From positions 30,501,493 through 30,565,492 of the forward strand of contig NC_044573.1 of the NCBI RefSeq assembly GCF_901933205.1: DNA of 64,000 nucleotides, written 5' to 3'. Position 1 is the first letter of the stretch. Every line of letters begins with the position of its first letter. This stretch comes from Camarhynchus parvulus (taxonomy: Eukaryota > Chordata > Aves > Passeriformes > Thraupidae). The notes under the pieces were generated by a model, which ran no database searches, had not been told where the DNA came from, and saw only the letters and a list, made by a program, of their open reading frames with translations. The position numbers were made by a program, and so were the translations under genes. Shown here piece by piece: positions 50,010-62,600 of the stretch.

Positions 50010-52930
50010 GCAAGGACAGTAGGCAAGGGATGGCCCAAGGCATAATATACTGAGGAGCAGTTGGGTACTCCCCTGAGAAAGAACTTTAGTTTGGCTCCAT
50101 GAGTGGCTCAAGAGCAGGATAGTAACGAGTGTCCTGCACTTTCCAGCTGTGTTCCAGTGTTCCCAAGCTGAGTTAGCTTGGGGCAAGCAGCCAGGGGAGC
50201 ACAAGCTAGCCAGAGTGAGCGTGCAGGCAGGAAGGTCCATGGTCATGTCTGTGCCCTTCCACTTCCCTCCTGTGCTGGACCTTTGTTTTGTTCCTGGTGG
50301 ATGTCTGTTTTTATTTCCTCCCCTTGTTTCCTTCCAAAACCCTGCCAAGGCCCTACTTTTGGCTCTCACTCAAGAAGAATTTAGGAGAATGAACAGACAC
50401 GAGGGACCAAAGGCCACTGTTCCATTTCCCTGCCTGCCTGCTGTAAGCTGTCCCTTGCCCAGTAAGTCCCATCCAAGGGTGGTTAGCTCAGCCAGGGTGA
50501 CCTTTCTCAGCCCCACAGATTCCTCCCAGGGAGCCAGCCGTGGATGAGGAAAGCAGGCTGGGACACCATGTGCTGAAAGCAGAAACAGCTCCCCGATGGC
50601 CCCAGAGCTTCAAGGAGTGGGGCTGACGTCAGCCCCGTGGGACTGGCCTCCCGGAGGCTCCCGGGCTCGGGGTGGGCTGCTGTGCTCACAGGCTGTGGCG
50701 CAGGCTCAGGGCTCCGTGCTGACCGCCAGCTCCCTGCTCCATGCTGGCTGCCGTGCCGGGAGCAGGAAGAGCTTCCATGAAGGAAGTGGGAGCCAAAGCT
50801 TAGCCGCAGCTCTGTCAGGGTTTGCATTCCCCCAGGAGGGAGCATCTCTCCTTCACCAGGGAGGCAGAGGGTGCAGTGTTTGGCCTGCTCTTGAGACTCC
50901 TGGGTTCGCTGTGCTGCAGCTGATCCTGGATCAGCCTTGCTTAGTGCCTCGATTTCCCCAGCAGTACAGCTCCGCTGGGAATATCCTCTCCTTGTGCAGA
51001 GGGCACTTGCAGCATCCTACCTCTGAGCAGCACCCCAGGTCAGTGTTAGTGATGGCAGTAATGGAGGAGAGTGGACATTTTATTCCCCAGGGAGCCTTTT
51101 CCTAGGAAAAGCCCTGCCTGGGCTGAGGGAACTGATCTTCCTGCCATCCCTACTGGAGGAATCCTGTCCTCCAGTCCCACAGGGAAAGGGAGGTGCTTAC
51201 CAGGTGCAGAGATGCTGCAACACATTCCTGGGAGCACTGCCTCTGAGTGTTAGGTTGTATCTGAGTGTAATGTTGCCGAGATAGATACACAAGGGAGTGG
51301 ATGGAAAATTCTTTGGGAACAAAGGGGCTGTAGTGTGTGGCCTCTGCAGAAACCTGTTCCTTGCCAGGGAGGCAGTGCAGAAGGCTCTCACCCTGCTTTG
51401 AGAGCCAGATGCTTGCAACATCCCAGCACTGAGAAGAAGGTGGGGCAGGGCTTAATTGCCAAGCTCTTGGGACTCATAGAAAGGCAGATTTTTGTCTCTT
51501 GCCAAAAATTCAGAGATCTTGCCGAGTTGCTTTCCCCATCTGGAAGGTATGGGTCCAACTGGGCAAAAGTACAGGCCAGGGAGATGAAGGGATGTAAACT
51601 TTATCCTCTGTCGAGTAGTGCCCACAGCTGGGAAGAGAATGCAACCTTGAAAGAAAACAAAATCACAACCATATCTACTTCGAAACCAAAGATTTAGGGC
51701 AGCAGAGTCCTGCCCGTGCGTTTCCTAGGCCAAGGCACCTAGAGCCTTGCTGTGACTTCTCTGATCCATGGAGGACTTTCTGGTCCTGCAATCACTGCTC
51801 TGTCTCCCAACACTTTTTACTTGTCTATGTTTCATCCCTCTTCACCAGGGGACTCAGAATTCCTCACAGGATGGTTGGCTTCTGTTTAGCTGGGTATGTG
51901 TCAAGACCGCTTCCTTTCAGGCACCAGTTTTCTTTATTGTATCACCTATTAACTGATGAGAAGGGCTGAGATCCACTTCCCGAGCCTAACCAGGGACTGT
52001 ATACCCCTCCATAGTACTTATTTCTCACAGATGAGCAGTTAACAGCTGACACCAGTGAACAAGGAGCAGGAGATTCCCCTGGGCAGCACGAGGAGGATGT
52101 GGGCTTCTGGTAAGCCCATGAGTGGAGCAATGCTGGTGAGATAGCAGGGCTGGAAGCAGCCCACACAGGGGTCTATCCTCAGGGTGGTGGCAGGACTGCA
52201 CAGAGCTGTCCTCTTGTCTTCTCCTCCCTGCCATCCCAAAGCCCTGAGAACTCAGCTTGTCCAAAGCCCAGCCTCTTCCTTCTTGCTGCTGAGCCTGGGA
52301 GAGCTCACAGCCCGCACATCCTCTGGGCTGATCCGGAGGTTGGAGCCAGCCAGCACCTCCATCTCCTCTGGGAGAGGACAGACCCATTGGGAGGCCACTT
52401 CAGAGGAGGCACAGCTGGAGAGTCATGGGTGTGTGACATGGCAGCATCTGGGCAGGAGATGGCTGTGCTACCTCCTAGTACAACTCCCTTCTGTGGAGGG
52501 AATATCTGCTGAGCAGTCCTGTGCCCCATCACACAACAGCCAATCTGGCACAGGCCCCCCCAGGAGCGACCTGCCAGCACTCAGCCTGCTCCCAGAACAG
52601 CACCTCTGCTCTGTGGGAGGGCTAGACCCTCATGCCATCTCAGGGGCAGGGGACAGAGCAGCCATTGGCACAGGCTGTTGTTTGATAAAATCTCCAAAGG
52701 ATTCAGCAGGGATCATGGGAAGAGGGGCATCTCCACCAGCTGTATGAGACTTGCTGCAAGTCTTGCTCTGGGCAGCACTGGGAGCTTTCAGAAATGGCAG
52801 GGGAAGAAGATGAGAGTCGGGATGGCCAAGAGTATTTTGTTTTAGGAAACCTCACCCTTCTGGCAGGGATCCCAGAGGGTGCTGGTGGTGGGGACAGTGG
52901 TGGCACCCAAGCACCCAGCCCCGTGCAGGA
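50010..52930. other. Intergenic DNA upstream of MYMX, no gene recognised
   Basis: No exon, RNA gene or named repeat seen on either strand. The non-coding first exon of MYMX should lie near the left end of this stretch or just before it but cannot be placed from sequence alone. Confidence 0.5.
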
Positions 52931-52941
52931 GGAGTACAGGC

Positions 52942-53085
52942 CATTCCTGCTGAGGAGGGACGCAAGTGCTATAAATAGGTTGTTTAATGCACTGTGGCCA
53001 GGCCTTGGAAAGCCCCAGCCCATGCACACTCCCTGCTGCTGGCGCTGAGACGGCAGCTGTTGAAAAAGGCCGAATCCAGCAGCTG
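52942..53085. promoter_or_regulatory. Candidate distal muscle enhancer (M-CAT, MEF2, E-boxes)
   Basis: An M-CAT site CATTCCT (52,942-52,948), a perfect MEF2 consensus CTATAAATAG (52,969-52,978) and two CAGCTG E-boxes (53,054-53,059 and 53,080-53,085) sit within 145 bases, about 3.6 kb upstream of MYMX. The combination is typical of skeletal-muscle control regions. CTATAAATAG could also act as a TATA box. Confidence 0.45.
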
Positions 53086-53089
53086 CTGG

Positions 53090-55165
53090 CTGGCGCTCCT
53101 GGCCCCTGCCCCAAGTCCCAGCCCTCCTGCTCCCCTTGTGGGCTGGCTGAGACCTTAGCATCCCTTGGCACAGGTGCCGAGGCTCTGTACTGGTGTGGGT
53201 GCTGCTTCCTGAGCCAGCAGTGACTGCAGGATGCTGCTGGTGCCGGGGGGACAAGGAGGATGAGGAGAGGGCTTTCTTCCCTGATACCCCTTGCAGCAGT
53301 GGGGAGGCCGCCGTGCCTGGCTGGGAGCTGTGGGGCCATGCCGGAGTCAGCTGCTGCCCACCCACGAGCCCTCAGCTGTGCCTGTCCCCAGCCCCTGCTT
53401 GAGATGCTGGGCTGGGCCCCCACACCCCGTCCCTGCTCACACAAAGGCCCCTTGTGCCCATGGGAATGACATTCCTGCAGTCGTGGGCCCGGGGCAGAGT
53501 GAAGCGTGGCCAAGGGGGAGATGCCAGAGCCCAGCCCAGCTGCTGGGGCAGCTGCTGGGGCCAGGTGGGGATGGGCTGCAGTCCTGGCCCCCTCCCGTGC
53601 CTGGGGATGGACATGAGCAGCTGGGGGGAGAGGGGGAACCCCCAGAAGGGCAGGCAGCTCTGGGATGTGGGAGGCAGGGCCGTATGAGGTGCAGGAGGTT
53701 CTGGGATGTTGGGGAGCAGGAGCAGTGGTGCTGTGCATCCATGGTCGCTGCTGGCCCACCCAGCACACACCTATGGGCAGGTGTGGGAAAGGCAGAAGTG
53801 CTGGCTAGTGCCTGTGCCAAGAGAAACCCAAAGCCAAGAGCAGGCTTGGTCACACCTGGCGCCCTTGCTACACGGCTCACCTCAGGGTTTAAGGCCTTTG
53901 CTGGGCATCTTCCCTGTCCCCTTTGCAATGAGGGGGACGAGCCAGGCTACTTTTAGTGGCATTAGCTGGGGAAGCCCCCACCTGCCAACCCCCTGCTGAT
54001 ACTGGCCTGCCAGCTGCGGGGCCAGAGAGGGAAGGGATCTGCCAGCTGGCACCCAGAGGGAGGGAGGGAGGGGGCTTCTGGTAAGGCTACGCCAGGGGCA
54101 CCTGTCATCCCAAAGCCAGGGTGTCACCATGCCCTATAATTGAGCCTCTGTGTGTGTGATGAGGCCCTGCAGCTGGGACAGCTCTGCCTGCCTGCACCCC
54201 TGTTGCGTTCCACCTGAGCCTTGTTTTGCAGGGGATTTGGGATTGCATGGAGGAGCAGGAAGCCCTAAGGTGCTCCCAGCCCACAGGGAGGCAGCTCAGC
54301 TCACAGGTAGTCAAGAGACAAGCATAAGTGGCCCACCTGCATCCAGCCCTGAGGAGCCTCTGCAGGAGAGGGCAGCCTTGTGAGGCACTGGGGGGCTGCT
54401 TCTCCTGCCAGCACACCTCAGCTCCTATCTGTGCTCTGAGCCAGGCTGGCTTGCCCCAGAAATGGGTGCTGCCCCACTGTGGGGACGCTGGTCCCAGAGA
54501 GCTGGGCTGGTCCAAAGGACATCCATATAAAGGATATTGAGATGCTGGGATGGATAAAGTACACAAGGTCACTCCTCTTACAAATGCTGAGCACCCCTGG
54601 GCCATCCAGGCTGCAATGTCCTTCTGGAGTGTGAGCAAGGAGCAGGATGCACTGACAGCAGTCCTGCTCTGAGCCGTGCTGTGAAAAGCCCCACCATCCA
54701 GCACTCCACTCTCATTTTTGTGGAAGGCTTCTGCTTCTAGCTATAACTGGCATGACCTCAAAGGAAGCAGGGGAAAACGTTCACTTCCCACTGACTGTAC
54801 CCAGGGAAGAAATAAACCTCTTTTGGTCCCTTTCCAGGGTCCAGAGTTCCAGGCTGTTCTCCACTTCCACCAACTCCATAGTTAACTCCATGCTATTCTC
54901 TTTCCTCTCCCCAGCCTCCACAAGACACCTTTCCTGAAGAGCAGTGCTCCCTTCCCTCTCTCTTAAGTGGTGCTGCCCCAGGTGGAAGCCTTGAATCACC
55001 CGTGCCAAGGAAGAGGCAAGGTTTATAAAGTCCTAGGGAAAGTAGATGTCTCCAGCCCCACAGCAAGTCCTGCCCTGATGGTGCTGCTCCACATGTGCCC
55101 CAGGCTGGGCAAGCAGCCAAGTGACCTGGGCTTGGCTCTGCACCAGCCCACGGTGAGCAGAGGGA
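53090..55165. other. Intergenic DNA between the MYMX regulatory region and CAPN11
   Basis: No gene recognised. Open frames up to ~300 codons on the minus strand near 52.8-53.8 kb are Ala/Pro/Gly-rich with no domain and fit GC-rich non-coding DNA. Confidence 0.5.
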
Positions 55166-55170
55166 GGAAG

Positions 55171-55314
55171 CAGACCCCAAGACCTCCCAGAGCACAGGTC
55201 TAACAGATGATCCCAAGAGACCTCCCAGAGCACAGGTCTAACAGACCCCAAGAGACCTCCCAGAGCACAGGTCTAACAGATGATCCCAAGAGACCTCCCA
55301 GAGCACAGGTCTAA
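55171..55314. repeat. Four-copy minisatellite with alternating 33-38-bp units
   Basis: Four tandem copies end in the shared block 'cctcccagagcacaggtcta'. Lengths are 33, 38, 35 and 38 bases. The second and fourth copies begin CAGATGATCCC and are identical; the first and third begin CAGACCCC. The array is thus a higher-order dimer. It lies within a few bases of the CAPN11 poly(A) signal, around or just past the expected cleavage site. Confidence 0.9.
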
Positions 55315-55322
55315 CAGATCTG

Positions 55323-55328
55323 TTTATT
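55323..55328 (-). terminator. CAPN11: Poly(A) signal AATAAA of CAPN11
   Basis: This is the first canonical AATAAA on the minus strand after the CAPN11 stop, giving a 3' UTR of about 1.3 kb (55,329-56,593). No other gene feature is seen in that interval. Confidence 0.6.
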
Positions 55329-56593
55329 CCTGGAGAGCACAGTGCGCAGGGTGAGGAAGCAGAGCTGCTGGGCAGGCAGCAGTGGTTATTGCTGCAGGTC
55401 ACTGCATCCTCCAGTGACAACAGGGGTCTGGGGGAGCAAACTGCCTGCCTGCCTCTACAGGGCAGGGGACAGGCCCTCGCCCACTGCCAGGATGGAGCCA
55501 CCCCATCACCCCAAGAGAAGGTGAGGGGAATGGAGTAGCACAGAGAAGTGCAAATACGTTGGCACTGGAGTTCATCTGCTCTGGGCAAAGGAGCCCAAGA
55601 TAAGAGGAGAGTGTTACAGTGTGGGAGGATGAGGGATTGGGAGAAAAAACCTCAATTTTGTGCCAAAGACCCCCATAAACCACCACCCCCTGCTCTCTGG
55701 AGGAAGGCATTGCCTCTTGGGTGCTGTACCCCCTAGCCCTGCTGTGGGCCATGACCAAGGGCAGCAGATGTCTCAGGAGCTCCCAGGGATGGGAGGGGAG
55801 GCCAGGCTGCTGTGACAGTGATGACATGGCTCTTCCTGCATGGACAAGAGGAGCTTCAGTGCTGCAATACAGGGTTGCATGTGTTCACATGATGGAAGAG
55901 CCCTGAAACATTCAGTGCTTGAGCTGTAGAGCTTGACCCAGTGCTGGGCTTAGGCCAGCACTTAGGGCATGGAGGTGAAAGGGATGTGTTGAAGGCCACG
56001 CAGAGAAGAGCCAGCAGGCTCCATGCTTTGGTTGCACTTAGGGATGCTAAGTACAGTGCAAGGGCTTCAGGATATCCAGTGTGGCCATCCCTCCTCCCAG
56101 AAGGCCACTGTGGCTCCCTTGGGAACCTGCTGCCTGAGCAAGGCAATATGTGCTGATGCTGCCAGGGGTGGGTGCAGACAGGCAATGTGTGCTGGAAGGG
56201 TGGCTCAGCACTAGAGCAGGCAATACCAGTGTCCTCCCCCTGGTGCCCCAGCAGCTGCCCCTCCCTGCCCTGCAGCTGGCCCCTGGCCTGCCACCATGCA
56301 GGGGCTCACAGGTACCCCATGCTGTTCGCCCTCCTCCTCTTCTGAGGTGAGAGGGAACAAGGGCATGTGGAAAGAAGCCCAGCCCAGAAGAGGAGAAGGG
56401 AATCCCCTGTCTGCCTTGACCCCTGGTCCACTGGAGAAGATGGTGTGAGGCTTGGTAGGAGGCAGAGCTGGTGGCTCAGCGTGGGATGGAGCAAGGGGGG
56501 AAGAGCATCCTGTATCCATAGATCCAAGGGGAGGCACTTGGAGTGGGCCTGGCCCATTGGGGTGTCCCAGCTGCAGCAGATCTATTGTAACTC

Positions 56594-59500
56594 CTAGCCA
56601 CACATCGTCAGCAGCAGCCACTGGGAAGGAGAGGGAGAAGGAGTGAGCAGGGTCCATTTCTGGTGTCTTCATGAGTCAATTTTAACAGCCCTCCATGAAA
56701 CACAGAGCCTGCAGCAGTCCTGTTTACTCACCTTGATCTTTTATGGGTTCTTTCCCTACCCAGGGGGCTGGAGGGCTTTCTACCACCCACCCCAGGTGCC
56801 CAATTCACCCTAATGCCATGTCCCCTTGTTTCCCACCCCAACTTTCACTGGGCTGAACTCTCACCTCAGAAAGGTTCATGACAGCAGTGCCGGTGCCGTC
56901 AGGGTCCATGCTACGGAAGAACCCTGCAGGGACACAAGCAAAGTGAGCAACACATCTCTCTGTTCCTGCCCTGCCTGCCTGCCTGCCCCAGGGCCATCAC
57001 TCACTGAACATGGTCTCCAGCTTCAGGAGGCAGCAGACAAAGTTGTCAAAGTCCACGCCCATGTCACTGTCTGCATAGCGTGCCACCACCACCTGATGCA
57101 GCTTGTTGTTCAGCTTGAAACCTGCAAGGCAGAGAGCAGTCAGCCCCCCGGGGAGGCAGCAGAGCAGGGTGTAGTTGTGAAAGTCCCACATAAAGGGTCC
57201 ACCCACCCAGTGCTCAAGGAGGACACATGTCCAGCCTCAGTAGGAAGAGGGGATGCTCTCCCTGCAGCCACATATGACTAGTTAGCTCACTGATCCGCCC
57301 CAGCCTCTGCTTTGCCAGGATGGGATTCTGCAGGCTAGAGGAGGACAGAGGCTGGGACCATCTTGTGTGCATCTCTGACTCTGAGGCTCCAACACTTGGC
57401 ACAGCTGTGATGCAGAAAGCCTGGTGCATATAGGGGTCGCATCTCACTACAACAGGTTGCCTTCAAGCATGCAATATAAGCTGGTCACACTCTTCTCCTG
57501 CTATTTAGGACAGGACTCTGACAGCAGGAGCCCCCTCCCCAGCCTCCAGCCCAGTCCCATCCTTCTCCAGACCTACCTGCTGACTCCAGAGCCATGCGCA
57601 TCTCATAGGAGCTCATGGTGCCTGACTTGTCCAGGTCATACTGGCGATAGATTGTCTGCAAAAACATCACAGGGGACATGAAGGGAGGGCTCTCCTGTGG
57701 CCTCCAGGCTGCCTCAGGAGGGGTGCTACCCCTGTGCAGTGCACCATGCCCCCTCTCCTCCTCACCAGCCAGCTCCGGATCTTGTTCCACAGGATCTGGA
57801 ACTCCACCAGCCCAAGGCGGGCGCTGCCATCTTTCTGGAGAACAGAGGGTCAAGGAGGTCAAAGCAGCCAGGAAAGTGGGGTGGGGGGGGGTACAAAGGC
57901 AAAGCTACCAGATCCCAGCCACAGGAGGTGACAAAAGCCTGGACACACTTGGCCTGTCCAATTTTTCCCCCAACCTTCCCCTCTATCCTGCAGCATCAAC
58001 AAAATAAGAGCCTGCAACCCAGCAAGGAAAGGGTAAGACTTGAACCAGCAGCTGTGCCACTCCCTGGGAGCAGCTGTGCTGCTGCTGTAGGAAGCACATG
58101 GCTGTGCTGTCCTTGGACCAAAGCTGGGCTGGCCTGCAGCAAAAGAAATGTTGTAGGGCCAGGCTGGAGAAGGGCTCAGAGGTGCTCCTTGCCTGACTCC
58201 CCAGCTGCATGTCCTTGTACAAGCAGGACACTGGCCATGGCTCCTGTCACTTGACTCATCCACAACAGCTGGACAGGATGGTTTGGAGGAAAGAAACCCA
58301 ACAGTCCTTGTTTCCTTTGAGGAGTGCCTCAAAGGCTGGGTGGCACAACAGCACATCAGGCTAAGGAGCCCATGGGAAGTGAAACACAGGAACTTCCTCT
58401 TGGAGGTGAAAGCAGAAGGCATGGGGTGGGACTGTGCTGGGCTTTTGGTGGCAGAGCCAAGGCCCAAGCAAGCAGGGGAAGTGATGGCCCTCGCCAAAAA
58501 ACCTGCTGCTGAAGTTGAAGAGTATAGTGCAGGTGGCCCTGAAGCCCTAAGGACCCCTTCCTTTCTTCCCCCAGTTAAACAGCTTCAGCACTGCTGGAGA
58601 GCCAAGCCCCAGCTCCAAGACACAAGTCTTGTTTCTTGCAGGCTGAGCACCACGAAAACCAGCCCTGGCCCATAGCACCAAGAGGATACATCCATCAGGT
58701 TGACCATGTTGCGGCAGGAGTCCAGGCTGAACCCATCTGTTTTCAGATCTTTGTCTGAGGAGAAAGGAGGAGGTTGAGCACATGCACCAAAACCCAACCT
58801 GCTGAGCAACCTGGGCTGCAGGGAGGAAGGGCCGGCTAGGAAGAGTAGTGCTTACGTCTAGCGATGACTCTGTTCAGAATAGTCCGAAGCTCAAAGACGT
58901 TGATTTCCATGTCCTGGAGCAGAAGCAGAGAGTTAGGATCACCCCTTGCCTGCTCTCCACCACACTTGTGGCTATTGTCCCCCTCCTGCCTAAACATCTC
59001 TGCCTTAGTCACAAAACATGAGGATGCCATTACATTTCTTGTATACTCAGAAGAGTTTTGGTCACAGCTGGATGCTCTTCCCCAAATCTGCCCCTGTCAT
59101 CACACCATCCCTGCGGGCAGCTGGGCTGAGCCACAGCAAAGATGGACTTGTCTGCAGGATGGGACTGAGTGAGGTGGGGTGGGCTGGAACTCCCAGAGCC
59201 AGGGGTTTGGTCCTATCCCCCTCCCCTCCGCAGAGGGCTTTCCAGAGCTTGGCACAGCCGTACCCACCTCCCCTGCCAGCTGCTGGAACATGTTCTTGAA
59301 GCTGTCCTCTATGTCATCCTCAGTTATTTCCTCCTGGGGTGATGCAAACCAGAAAGAAGACGTCAGTGGTCAAACCCAGGCTCTGCCCTGCCTTCCAGAC
59401 TCAATAAACGCCAGCTGGAAAGGAAGCTCTTCTTTGTTCCTCTCTTCTTTGTTAATTCCCAAATCCCCATCACCCCAACCTTGCCAGCCTCTCTCCAGCC

Positions 59501-59614
59501 ACACTGACACCCCAGGCTCCCACTCCCAAGTGCCAGAGCCTCAGCACCAGCCGATCCAAAGTGGCAGCTCCTACCTCATCTGCCAGATCTGCCGAGACCT
59601 CCTCATCCAGCTCC
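56594..59614 (-). CDS. CAPN11: CAPN11 exons coding the linker and penta-EF-hand domain
   Basis: Exons 59575-59614 (acidic linker [13 protein letters not shown]), 59268-59333, 58856-58913, 58690-58754, 57766-57834, 57577-57655, 57005-57121, 56865-56923 and 56594-56620. EF-hand loops are readable: [12 protein letters not shown] (Ala where Gly is usual at loop position 6), [12 protein letters not shown] (canonical) and DPDGTGT in the last, dimer-forming EF-hand. The final 27-base exon holds eight residues and TAG. The domain binds calcium and pairs with the small subunit CAPNS1. Confidence 0.9.
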
Positions 59615-62600
59615 CTGGGGCAGAAAGGGGAAAACAAAGTGATGAATGGGCTCCCCAGCCAGCAGGGGAGCTGGCAAGGTGCAGGGGGGGACACCCCAGT
59701 GCCGACAGACACGGGGTGTCCCTGCCAGGCCAGGACTCACGCTGTGTCCGACTGCTTCTCGGTGAAGACCCGCAGGACGAAGTCGGCCTCCTTGTGCGGC
59801 TCGAAGGTGGAGGGCACCACGATGTACTCGCCAGGGGGCAGCCGGATCTGGTTGCTCACCTCCCGCAGGTTGATGAAGGTCTCAGACCGTGCCCGGGACT
59901 GGTTTCGCAGGAAGAAGTCCTTCTTCAAGTGCACATTCTGCATGCCCTGAGCCTGGGGGAAGGAATGTGCTTGTGGACCACAATGGGAAGCACCCACAGG
60001 GAGTGGTGGGACCAGCGCCAGCCCCATCAGGTAGGACAGCTCTGTCCTGCCCATCCAGTAGGAGCCATCCCTCCCTCCCCCCCACATGGAGGTGCCCAGC
60101 TCCCACTGGCACACTAGCCACAGCCAGTGCTGTGGAACTCCCATGCCACTGGATGCATCAATCCATTTTTGCCCAGTCTTGTGCTTCCCTCCAAGATGGG
60201 GTAGGCTCTGACAGCTCAGCACGTACCTCCTCAGGAACCTGCAGATAGGAGGGAAAAGGGGAAAAAATCAGAATCCCAGTACCTGCCCCATCCCTTACAG
60301 CTGCAGGGAGCACAGGATGGGGGACATTAGCCCACAGCTGGCCAAAGCTGGTGGAAAAGATTTTCTTGAGGGCTGGGGTTGAGGTGGGACTGGCAGGGCT
60401 GAGCCTGTGCCAAGGAAGAAGCCTCAGGGTGGGCAGGGGTTACCTCGTAGACAGCAAAGCCGATGGTGTGCATGTCACCTCCCACGCGCCGCTCCCGCCG
60501 CCGGTGCTTCTGCATCAGAGCCACCAGGAAGCTGCAGGCCACCTCGTCGTCCCCAGGGTCATCATCTTCTTCCAGCAACTTGATCTTAAACTGGGGGTTG
60601 ATCCAGAATGTGGCTGGGAGGAAGGGGATGCATGGATGAGACGCCTGGTTCCATCACGCTGCCAGGAGCATAGGTGTGGAGGCCAGAGGTACCTGGGTGA
60701 TTCCTGCAGCCCCCAGCCGTGCTCCCCCGGCGCCAGGTGCCCTCAAACACCTGTGTGTGCCACCTGCTGAGCTCGTCCTTGGTCAGGGCATCGGGGGTCA
60801 GGTTGCAGATCTCGAGCCTGGAGAACTCCCTCATGAAGTCCCGGAAGGACATCCTGTGGGAGGCAAGGAGGGGCTGAGGCCAGGGCACTGCTGTGGGGAG
60901 GGAGGAGACTGCAAGTAGCTCTGGACCCAGCTGACATTTTAGGAGAATTAAATGACAGTAAAATCTTTTACCCTAAACAGTTATAGTTTATTTAAAGCCT
61001 TGTGCTGGGTTTGGGTAAGAAGAGATGTTTACTCTTCCTGCATGTTTATTTTGCATTTAGTTGGCCTGAATTTCCTTCAAGGGAGGAAAATTATTAACTA
61101 GATCAGATGAGAAAATGCTGGCAAGCTCTCCAGTGCTGGGAAGCCAGCTCATAAAGGCAGGTCATGCGCTTCAGGTGAAGCATGACTGCAGGATCTCTCC
61201 CCGGCTCCTCTGCTCCTTCCTGGACAGGCTGCTGAAATTGAGCAGCACTTTGCTCCAGCACTCACCAGAACTCTCCATCCTCCATCTTCAGCTGCAGCTC
61301 TTCCCTCTCGTCAGGATCAATGTTGTTCCACTCAGAGGAACTGGAAGAGCAGGAGAGAGACAACTAGATAAGGACTCCTGAGAGCAATTCAGAGCTGGCC
61401 CTCAACTCCTCTGATGTGAAGGGCTCTGCACACTGTGAGGTTCCCCTCAGCACTGCCCTGTGCTTGACTGCTGTGTGTGCAGTGCTTGCTGGCCTGACAG
61501 AGCGAGACTGCCACCCCTTCTGTCCTGCTTACCCATCACTCCAGGCTCCAGTCCACTCCACCTGACCCCAGGGGTTCCTGATGCGGATGAGTTGTTCCTG
61601 CTGACCCCGGTAGTTCACCTGCCAGACACCAGACACCAGAGTTGGAGCCCATGCCACTGGCCAGGCTGATATTGCTATTAAAGTCTAATCTAGGTGACTC
61701 ACATCTCTGAAGGCTGTGACAGAATAGGCGTGGCCCTTCACCAGCTTCTTGAAGGTCACTGCTTCCATATCAAAGGCACTTGTGATCTGAGGAAATGTGT
61801 AATGCTCGAGTCAATAGGACTGAATTCATATAGTCTTATCCCTATCCCTTCCCTCCACTGTGTGGAGAATTCTCCTTGCTTTGCACTGCTCCAGCCAAGA
61901 GAAGTAGCAGGTAGCAGCTCCCTGTGCTCAAAGGCTGCTAGTTGTGGACAATTTAAAGACAGTTTCCTTAGCCCCCCCAAAGATCCATCAAGGAACCACC
62001 CAAACTTCAGAATTTAAAAACCCCGCTCCAGGAAATTTGCTGATGCAAAACAGGCCAGAGTTATAGGCAGTGCCTTGTCCTGCACTGGACATGAACAATT
62101 CCACTCCATCCAAAGGAGCCACGTGTTGTGCCACAGGGCTGCCACACTGGCTCTGGAAAGGGAGCTGTGGTAGGAGAGCAAAGAAGTAACCTTGACCCGG
62201 TGTCCCAGTGAGGGGACTGCTGACACAGCCTTGGCTGTGAGGCCTCGCTGTGGCCAGCGCTGCAGCAGAGCCCTGTCCCATCCCGGCCCGTCACTCACGT
62301 CGATGGAGCAGCCCAGCAGGGAGCCCCTCTCCAGCGCCTTGCGGATGATGTGCACCATGTTGCGCGGCGGCCGCTTCAGGTCGTACATCTCTGCCACACC
62401 GCCCGTGAAGTCCTCGAAGCCCTCGGTGGTGCTGCCCCCCGAGAGCGACTCGTAGCAGCCGTTCAGCCTGAGGGGTGCGTGAGGAGACAGGCAGGTAGCA
62501 CACTGCAGCTGCCCTGACACCCAGCCAGGTGACACAAGCAGGGCCAGCGACACAGGAGACTCCCTTCCCTCCACCCCTCCATCCCACACATGCCCGCCCA

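Noticed and set aside
52842..53768. 308-codon minus-strand frame near MYMX regulatory DNA
   Set aside because: Ala/Pro/His-rich without domain or splice logic, and overlapping several other open frames.
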